Below, piece by piece: positions 56,630-64,000 of a stretch of DNA of 64,000 nucleotides (positions within the stretch are counted from its first letter, which is position 1; each line of letters opens with the position of its first letter). A program made the translations under genes and the position numbers. The notes under the pieces are model-generated. The model saw only the letters and a list, made by a program, of their open reading frames with translations. It had not been told where the DNA came from and searched no databases. The DNA is from Reticulitermes lucifugus (Eukaryota > Arthropoda > Insecta > Blattodea > Rhinotermitidae): positions 555 through 64,554 of the forward strand of contig JAKCWW010001904.1 in the NCBI GenBank assembly GCA_026260175.1. Direction: 5' to 3'.

Positions 56630-58858
56630 CGATCACCTAAAGTGAATTGTTTGTAAATGAGATTACATTTTATGATGAAACCGAGACAGAACCATAAAGG
56701 TACAATAGCCGCAAAACTTCCGAAAGTCTGTGTCAGTTCTCGAAAAAAATCCGACGTTCTACACATATCAAAAGAATGCACACGGTTTTCGGTTTTAAAT
56801 TATTCAGTCACAATTTCAGTTTTGCTCTCTTCTAATAAACTTTTATTAAGACAGATATTTATTCATAATTACTTACTAAAAGTATGCATGTGTCCTGTCA
56901 TCACGAGAATTATATGAGGTTCAGAAATATGCATGGAGAAGTGCAGCAGCATGTGGGTTATTTAAACACAGGCGGGCAGACTGTTGATTCAAGGCACACC
57001 AAAATAAAATCTTAATGAACTTTGAACATAACCAAGGCTGACCTAGGGTCCGTCCACAATGGATGTTCATACACTGCAGGGAGGAGAATATTCAGAGCAG
57101 GGAATTAAACAATAGAATTAACAGAGGACGCCTGGGCACTCCAGACAACTCATGCTACACGGCTGTTCTGTGAAGTCCTCCAATACTAGCGCAGACTGAT
57201 CGCAGCTGTTTAATAAAATAATTTCCTCCGCTTTATTACTTATCTTTCTCGTGAGTAACAAAATAGTAATTTACCTTCCTCATAAATAATTATGAAAACA
57301 TAACTGATAACTTTTCAGATGTACCTGCATTCGGATATCAACGATTAAAATGTATCGATTCTGAATAGTATTTTTATAGGAGAATGTAAATTTTGGAGAC
57401 TAGCGTGGCTTTGCATGATTTATGAATCGGGAGTAAAAAGAGATAGGTAGAAAGACACAAAATGTGCAGCTATATATACAGATAGACCTTATTGAAGGTG
57501 TCTAAAAATACATAAACAAAAGGCGAAATAGAGACATAAAATAAAGTGTTAAACAAAATTTTATATGGAGACAAAAAAAATTACAAAAAGATAAATAAAT
57601 CCCAAGGCCTACAAGCCTATTTATTACACTACATAAGAAAGAGGAAAGTTTCTCTTAGCTCGGAGAGTACGAACCATAACAGAAATATATTTTGGGGCAA
57701 GAAATAGTAGTTCTTAGGGCCATTATTCTTGATAGAACGGTGGAGAGAACGAGAGACAAAATGAGTGTTGAGTAGGTCCATTTGCTGCTCTTTACACAGA
57801 CAGACATTACGTAACTTCGAAAGTTAGCGGCCTCTTATCGAATTAAACCTCTCTGTCCACATGGAGTTCAACTGCTGCAGAAGCAGTTAATATCTGAAGA
57901 ACCTATCATTTTTCGAGACCGACAAACCTGATGGTAGGCTTTGCAAAACAGAGAAAGAAAGTTCACCTTAATGTACCAATAAAATACATTTATCTACGAA
58001 GTTAGTATACTTACAAGATGCAATAATTACTTTGTTTGACATCAAACATTGGAAACGATAAACAAAGATAAACAAATCGATCGACTCTGGTTGCGGATGC
58101 AATAAACAAGCAAACATTTGTCTACGAAATTTAGAATGATCAACTTAGAAGAACACCGAACAAAGTAACTGGTCGTGTTAAAACAGACTACAGGAAAATA
58201 TGCGTAATTTCACTAATTGCAGGTGTTACACAGAGATAATAATTGTGATCTCTTGCTGTAGCAGTGAGACCCTTGCCGGAATGCACCGAGGCCATTCAAG
58301 AATATCGTGAAAGTAAAGCAGTTCGTCTACAGATATCTGTAGCCTAACAGGGCCATAAAAATCAGTAACAGTACTTTCAATGACATGAAGAAATGAGTTG
58401 TGACTGTCCAAATATTAGAGTTCTATCAGAAATAAATGGTTATAAAAGACAACTGGATATGTATTGAGCTGCATTTAGAAAGTATGTGTATCCCAAATCG
58501 GACCAAGTTTCCATTCTTGTTAATTTTCATGATTTATAAAACAAGTTGTTTGTTATACTATTCAACCGATTTTAAATTTCACAGAAAACAAATAGAATAG
58601 GCTAATATTAATTAGTGTATGTTAGTCCTGCGCACAACAATCCCAATTACAATAATTTATAAATTCGGAGAAAATAAGAGACACCTCATTAATTGTGATT
58701 TATTGTGCGCAATTTGAATTTCTAATAGGAAATTTGCGGTCCAGATTCTAAGGAACAACAGGGTTCTTGTTTTACTCAGCGATGCTGTCAACTGATAGGA
58801 TAAAACGGCGTCGATGGCAAGTTAATGAAGTCTGAGTACGGAGCAATGGTGGCGTGTG
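56630..58858. other. No gene identified
   Basis: Frames up to 86 codons (56657-56917, plus) are unrecognised. No repeat shared with the rest of the window was seen. Confidence 0.5.
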
Positions 58859-58975
58859 ATACTAAAGGGGATATCGAAATACTGGGAGAAATATCTGTCA
58901 CAGTGTAACTCTGTCCACAACAAATCCCACGTGGACTGTAGTGGTGTCAAACTCGGGCGTCCAACAGCTTACATA
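58859..58975 (-). mobile_element. SINE-B copy
   Basis: 'gaaatatctgtcacagtgta', 'actctgtccacaacaaatcc' and 'acgtggactgtagtggtgtc' plus 'aaactcgggcgtcc' align with 30553-30682. The B-box-like part is degraded. A (CATA)n run follows directly. Confidence 0.55.
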
Positions 58976-58977
58976 TC

Positions 58978-59018
58978 ACATACATACATATATACATACA
59001 TACATACATACATACATA
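58978..59018. repeat. (CATA)n microsatellite
   Basis: Nearly perfect CATA units next to the tRNA-head end of the SINE-B copy. Confidence 0.9.
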
Positions 59019-59024
59019 AGCAAA

Positions 59025-60993
59025 TACCGAAACTAACGCCATCTGACAGACACCAACAGTCTCTTATGGATGAAAGTATGTACATACAGAGACATGGAGA
59101 GAAAAACAACGTGTTATAACAGTGAATAACATACACATTTAGTCAGTCTACAACGAATCGCCTTCTGTGTGTGTGTGTACACATATTTCCCTGAGAATTT
59201 TGACTTAAACACTTATAATCTACCTTGTTTACATAGCGTAAGAGACCGTGTTCAGAACAGCACAAAACAAATGCTGCCAAAATTATTGCCTATGTGCCTC
59301 GTAATTTAATATTTCGGAATTAAAAATTTTCTACTTGAATAGTAAGTACTTCGCCAATATGTTATTGCAAAGTTTTCGTGATATTCATTTCTAAGTACAA
59401 TCCACACTTTCAGAGAGCGTTCAATCTTCTTATAAGATGGTGTAGTTATGAGTGTATTAAACAGAGCAGAGTCAGTAATAACAACATCAAGCTTGGACGC
59501 CAGTAATAAACCCGAGGTAAGCTGTTGGGAGAATCACTCACTGTCACATAAGGGTTTCTTGGTGATTATGTCTGCCCAGACTCTGTGGACAGCCACGCAG
59601 TTCTGAAGGTAGACCTCTATGATCAACTCCGCTTTCCCCCAGAGAACGCTTCTCACACTGCCTAATACTTTACATTTCCGCTTGGGTTCTATTTACAAGA
59701 CTTGAGAACAATTTGCTTGCAGGATTTAAATCTCTTGGTGGTAGGTAAAGAAAAACCTTTTAAAACAATGCGTTTACTATATGTACCACCTGCTTTAAAA
59801 ATAAAACTATGTATTCTGACAAAATAATATATTATTACGTTTGTAGTGACTCTCGACATGCAGATAGTTTAGACCTTTGTCCCTAAACAACAGGTTGGTC
59901 TTTGTAATATATTGGCAATATCGTTTCCGTGAAGTAGAAAAAGAGTTTTTAACCCTTTACCGCCTGACTCTGTGCACTGTACCGATCTTTAATTCCTCAC
60001 ACGTCGACAATCTCTGTGCACCTTGCTGATTGAATGCAAGTTAGGGTGCTTTAAATTTGAAACTCCTCCGTACTAGGCAGTAGTTGGAACTTAACTCCCA
60101 GCGTCATGGAAGGGTTTCAATCAATTTCGGGCGTCAAAGCGTTAAAAGCAGCCTACTCTGTTTCTGTACGGCTTATAAGAATGTAAAAGCAAACATACGT
60201 CACTAATATGTAATTTCAAAATGGAAAGGAGTATATGGCACTTCCAGAACAAACAGCAACCAGCTGGGCGTTCCATTCCAACTGAGACACCAAAATATAG
60301 TCCCCTCATCCAAATGAAGTTATAAATATTAATAAAAAGCAGGTCTATAGGCCGGTGTAGTATAATAATTACATTTTAAAACAAACTAATGAAAGAGAGA
60401 CTTAACGTGTCGCGATGCCATTCTGTCGGTTCTTCTACCTGTTCTCATTAATGCTTTAGAGTTTGAATTAACTTGGCATGAACATTTATTAAACGTTACT
60501 CATAGGCGACAGAGGAACGAAAATTGAAATTAATATTTTAACTCTTTAAGAGGCGCAATGCAATCTGAACAATATGTAACACGTTGTTTATACTTCGCAG
60601 GGGACACTCTACACGCCTTTTACAAAGATATTTCTTCTAATCCTTCAAGAAAATTATCATTGCAAATCTTTATTCTGAGAACCAGCAGAAATAATTTATG
60701 TGAATAAAATGCCGAGTTCTTCGACATTAAACCTGGTAGTAAATGTGATTATCACTGCCAATTAAAGGGTTAGGGTAGGTATGTATTACAATTTGGTTTT
60801 GTTTATCTTGCATCAGTCACAGCGGAATTTGAAAACGAAAATGTCACATGAACTGCGACAGAACAGCCACAAAAATGTCTCCGCCATGCATGTTTATTTT
60901 GCACAAAACGGAGAGAGAGATTTGTTTAAAAGGAATGCTATACATTACAAAAAACCATCGACCACAACTAACAGACTAAGTAAATAACAAAGT
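59025..60993. other. No gene identified
   Basis: Includes a short GTGTGTGTGTGT run at about 59167-59179. No repeat family or gene was recognised. Confidence 0.5.
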
Positions 60994-61320
60994 AACCAAC
61001 CAACCAACCAACCAGCTCCATGGAGCAGAGTCCTTCGTGATAAGCAACTTGTTCCTAAGCTAGTCAAGAAATTCCCCGCATTTCGTGGAACGTGATTCGT
61101 TACCGTGTACACAGGAATTCAATACTTGCTCTATCCTGACCCAGATCAGCCTATTCCACACCCTATCATCTTTTTTCCTTAATATCCATTTAATATTATC
61201 CTCCCTCTTACACTTACCTCTCCCAAGTGGTAACTTCAGGTCTCCCACCAAAACCCTGTAATCACTTAATTCCTCCATACATGCCACATGGCCGGCCCAT
61301 CTTAATCTCCTTTATCTGAT
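60994..61320 (-). mobile_element. LINE-1 3' region with (GGTT)n tail
   Basis: A CCAA-repeat tail on the plus strand (60994-61013) is followed by 'agctccatggagcagagtcc', 'ctagtcaagaaattccccgc', 'atttaatattatcctccctc' and 'acatgccacatggccggccc'. The minus strand encodes GKCKREDNIKWILRKKD… WNRLIWVRIEQ, a degraded form of the family's C-terminus. The tail unit differs from the (GTTA)n of other copies. Confidence 0.8.
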
Positions 61321-61329
61321 CAGCCTAAT

Positions 61330-62203
61330 AAACCACTCGACAATTACACTCATTACTCTCAACTTCTATGCCAACCAGATCAAACATGAGTACTAAATTT
61401 TTGGTGAATATAAAGCCTCGTCCAAGTGTGAATTTATATTTACCTGAGTGTGGGATCAAGTCTCGTTTGTACAGTACTATTAGGGTGTCAGAATGCATAC
61501 AGCATTATGTATGCCCAGACGTCGAATGCCTCATGTCTAGGCACAGAGGTATGAGGCTTGTCTATGCGCGATACAGAACACGATGCAGTCTTTCAAGAAG
61601 AATAATTAGATAGCAGGCTACAAGTGGAACTCTCTATGAAATTTGAAACTCATATAAATCGTAAAGCACGTCGAAAAAAAAAGGAAGGAGTGTTGTGCCG
61701 ATCAGTTAGCAACAGTGCCCAGATTAGGATGTCCACAGGTTTTTCTACAAGCTAGCTTCATGTTTATCATATTTATCTGCAGGGACGTAATTTATGCAGC
61801 AACAGAAGTCACTTCTCCCAACAGCACTTCTGTTCAGAATGAAAGCGCCAACCGAAGAGGAAAATCAGAGACACAAAAAAATTCTCGAACTTGTGGACTG
61901 CTCCCTCGACACGTTTAAAGCATCGTCCTGGAACGCTAGACATGACGAGTTTTGGATTCTGGGCACTGTAGTGGCGGCAAGCAGGACGGACGTGCGTAAT
62001 GTCTGCAATTAGAGTGGTTAATGTCCCATAGAGAAGGCCGTTCATCACCCTGCAACCCTTAGGAAAAGACGAGAAGAGGTTGACCTAAAAACAGGAGAAG
62101 GGATGGACGATCATGAAACGCAAAGATACGGTTTTACGGAACGGCCAGAAATTATAAGCGAAACGCATGATTTATTGTACATAAACCGAGAAACAGCAGC
62201 CAA
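61330..62203. other. No gene identified
   Basis: Two overlapping plus-strand frames (81 codons at 61368-61613; 72 codons at 61794-62012) have no recognisable domain. Confidence 0.45.
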
Positions 62204-62235
<32 letters not shown>

Positions 62236-62245
62236 TAATAAAAAT
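62204..62245. repeat. (AAT)n microsatellite
   Basis: AAT triplets with two interruptions by AAAAAT. Confidence 0.9.
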
Positions 62246-62311
62246 ACGAACATAATTTCGTGAAAAACGTGCCTATTTTTTTTTTACCAATGGTCAAGCT
62301 GTTTATGGACT

Positions 62312-62440
62312 GCTTGACTCTTGACAATGGGACCGATAGGCTGTCTCGAAACGTCGGTAGGTAACTGCCACGCTACGCTGCGTAAAATCCCAGAACAGTG
62401 CAGATCTCATTTACTCCGCGTCGGAAGCCTGAAATCACGC
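62312..62440 (+). repeat. F-repeat arm with extended right end
   Basis: 'ctgtctcgaaacgtcggtag', 'aactgccacgctacgctgcg' and 'aaaatcccagaacagtg' match the arm. They are followed by 'cgtcggaagcctgaaatcac', which matches the extended end seen at 10440 (minus) and 32860. The CTGAAGATGG part is replaced by 'cttgacaatgggaccg'. Confidence 0.5.
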
Positions 62441-62483
62441 ATAGACTGTGCCAATTTTACCAAAGGTTACTGTGTTTTGCTGT

Positions 62484-62529
62484 CATTATTATTATTATTA
62501 TTATCATCATCATCATCATCATCATCATC
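62484..62529. repeat. (ATT)n(ATC)n microsatellite
   Basis: About seven ATT units grade into about ten ATC units. A similar compound repeat lies at 62749-62810 as the tail of LINE-4. Confidence 0.9.
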
Positions 62530-62748
62530 TAAATTTGTACGACAGGCTTTTGATGACGAAACAAAGTGCATGAAAATAGAGGCAGCGCCTATTTACTGAG
62601 AATGATAACTGGCGGATTTGCGGACAAAGAGCAATGAAAGGTAAACACATGTATCTTTGACCACCTCAGTCTTACGAAGTTTAGTTCCCTTTTAAAATAA
62701 TAGCGAAATATTTTCTTTAAATCCCATAGCATTACAACGGTACTCAGA

Positions 62749-63027
62749 TTATTATTATTATTATTATTAGCACAATCATCATCATCATCATCATTATCAT
62801 CAACAACAACATAAACACAACTTCAAGGATTAGGCCATTTGGCCTGTTCTGTCTTCAGGGACACCATCAGTCCCTCTGAGTTCCGGGTGTTCTACATATC
62901 GTTGGCTGGTAGGTTCATGCTGCAGCATTATACATGGCAGCCAACCGTCTTCCATCCTTAAGGCGTATTCACACCAGTTGCTTTTCCGGTGTTTCGTTTT
63001 GTTGCCAAAGTGATACACTGACAATCA
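62749..63027 (-). mobile_element. LINE-4: 3' end of a non-LTR retrotransposon with triplet tail
   Basis: The minus strand from 63027 encodes HRKSNWCEYALRMEDGWLPC, then IMLQHEPTSQRYVEHPELRG and TDGVPEDRTGQMA, with a stop near 62830. This looks like the C-terminus of LINEs that read …W.EH..RM.D.RLP…Y.P.G.R.VGRPR.RW. Downstream on the same strand comes TGGCCTAATCCTTGAAG and a (GTT)n(GAT)n(AAT)n tail (62749-62815). It is short, 5'-truncated and degraded in the GRPRKRW region. Confidence 0.65.
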
Positions 63028-63289
63028 GCTCACATAAGATGAAGGCATACTTTTATAAATAAGTGATAATTTTTACTCAGAAGTTGAAATCGAGTTCCTA
63101 TTTTAACGTGCATGATTTCAATTACTATATATGAAAGGCGTGTACAGTGCATAATGCGTATGTCAAATTATTTGACAGGTGAGTTGACAGAATTATTCGC
63201 AGTGCAACAGAGGTCTATCCATCTACTGCAATTTGTAATACAAAAATTATCTTAGATCCTTTTTTTTTCTATGTTTTATTTTACGACGT

Positions 63290-63440
63290 ATCACAATGGC
63301 AGACACTACCACCGATGGCCGGATGACTGGTAAAGAATTACTTGGAAAGGATTTAGAAGGAAGAGGCCGTGGCCTAATCGAGGTAATGTATTGAAATTTG
63401 CATGAAGGGACTGAGGAAACCCGCGGGATCGCACCTTCCC
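63290..63440 (-). mobile_element. SINE-C copy
   Basis: On the minus strand the order is CCTCAGTCCCTTCATGC, ACCTCGATTAGGCCACGGCC, TCTTCCTTCTAAATCC and GTCATCCGGCCATCGGTGGT, ending at the ACGTCGTAAAATAAAA side. It aligns closely with 25180-25320. The tRNA-like head is weak (GATCCCGCGGG). Confidence 0.65.
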
Positions 63441-63666
63441 ACCAAAATATCCGGTGTTACAGCAGACTGAAACTGGACATTTGACAAGTAAAATTCTAGA
63501 ATGAAAACCACCACACATAACTGCACAATTAATCTCTGTTTCGAACACCTAAACATATTAATTAACAGAAGATAACTTAAAAACTTGCGAACATGATTAC
63601 ACATTGCAGTGTTATATTTACTTGGAGGAAGAAGGAGACAAGGGCTATGTACAAAGTAGATATCAA

Positions 63667-63912
63667 AGTAATGTTGTCCCTGTGTATGCCAGGAAGGCAT
63701 AAGGCGGGAAGAGGTACAACTCTAGTCATTCCTAACCTCCGCACTAGATGGAAGTGAGTGGTCAGTTTCACGCCACGGCCGCTTTACCCCCAGACAAAGG
63801 TCTCCCAGTATCAATTGAATAAGAGGCTCAGTGGGCTTCTGAGTCGATTTGGACGCTTTCCTCTTTCATGAAGCTTTCAGTACACTAAATCTACCGACTG
63901 AGCCATCCCAAC
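63667..63912 (-). mobile_element. SINE-D copy, best preserved
   Basis: The plus strand reads 'gttgtccctgtgtatgccag', 'gcactagatggaagtgagtg', 'tcaattgaataagaggctca' and ends 'ctaccgactgagccatccca'. On the minus strand that end is TGGCTCAGTCGGTAG, a near-consensus tRNA A box. The length of about 245 bp and the order match the copies at 11096 and 21963. No good B box remains. The family is a tRNA-derived SINE that I associate with Blattodea. Confidence 0.75.
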
Positions 63913-63945
63913 TTCTGTGACAAAGGGGAAATGAACTATATATCC

Positions 63946-64000
63946 GTTAACTAACTAACTCCATGGAGCAGAGTCCTTCTTGAGAAGCTAACAGGTCGTC
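63946..64000 (-). mobile_element. LINE-1 3' end, cut by window end
   Basis: A (TAAC)n tail is followed by ctccatggagcagagtcctt and cttgagaagctaacaggtc. It is nearly identical to the corresponding part of the copy at 20084 and continues beyond the window. Confidence 0.85.

Overview
The window looks like a gene-poor, repeat-rich stretch of a large insect nuclear genome. A cockroach or termite (Blattodea) is my best guess. The sequence is AT-rich, reading frames are short and scattered, and almost everything recognisable is a decayed transposable element. There are several tRNA-derived SINE families, 3' ends of at least four non-LTR (LINE) families, Tc1/mariner and pogo/Tigger relics, and abundant simple repeats. 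The host guess comes from remembered similarity of these repeat families to blattodean genomic and transcript sequences, not from a search. No host protein-coding gene, rRNA, true tRNA or CRISPR array could be supported. Two runs of N (20409-20458 and 42627-42738) mark a scaffolded draft assembly.

Layout. 1-9 kb: a SINE-A head cut by the window edge, a SINE-B copy, insect dispersed repeats at about 5 kb, otherwise unassigned sequence. 9-15 kb: a well-preserved LINE C-terminus (9029-9600), a SINE-D copy, a second LINE family (12443-13140) and the first of nine LINE-1 (my local name) 3' fragments. 15-30 kb: mostly featureless, with a LINE-1 copy carrying an assembly gap, a Tc1/mariner transposase relic (23270-23990), SINE-C copies, a Tigger-like MITE (26613-27036) and an inverted-repeat element (29155-29372). 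30-45 kb: SINE-B, two related near-perfect palindromes (31.7 and 34.6 kb), further foldbacks at 40.2 and 44.3 kb, LINE-1 fragments, and two SINE-A copies with target-site duplications. 45-54 kb: a 38-bp minisatellite (8 units), a 52-bp minisatellite (5 units), an internally deleted pogo-like transposon (51072-51745), a long GTAT-type microsatellite and a mariner C-terminus. 54-64 kb: F-repeat arms, SINE-B, SINE-C and SINE-D copies, another LINE 3' end and a LINE-1 copy running off the window.

The most interesting points are: (1) the two homologous palindromes preceded by the same 16-bp motif, which may be an undescribed foldback family; (2) a recurring TGAnGA - hairpin - GAAA core at the ends of several different repeats, resembling a hammerhead ribozyme core; (3) all detected LINE and transposase relics lying on the minus strand, as might be expected if the window sits in a large intron of a plus-strand gene; (4) a pogo-like element reduced to its DNA-binding N-terminus and acidic/Cys C-terminus.

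Names such as SINE-A to SINE-E, LINE-1 to LINE-4, F-repeat and FB are local labels used only here.
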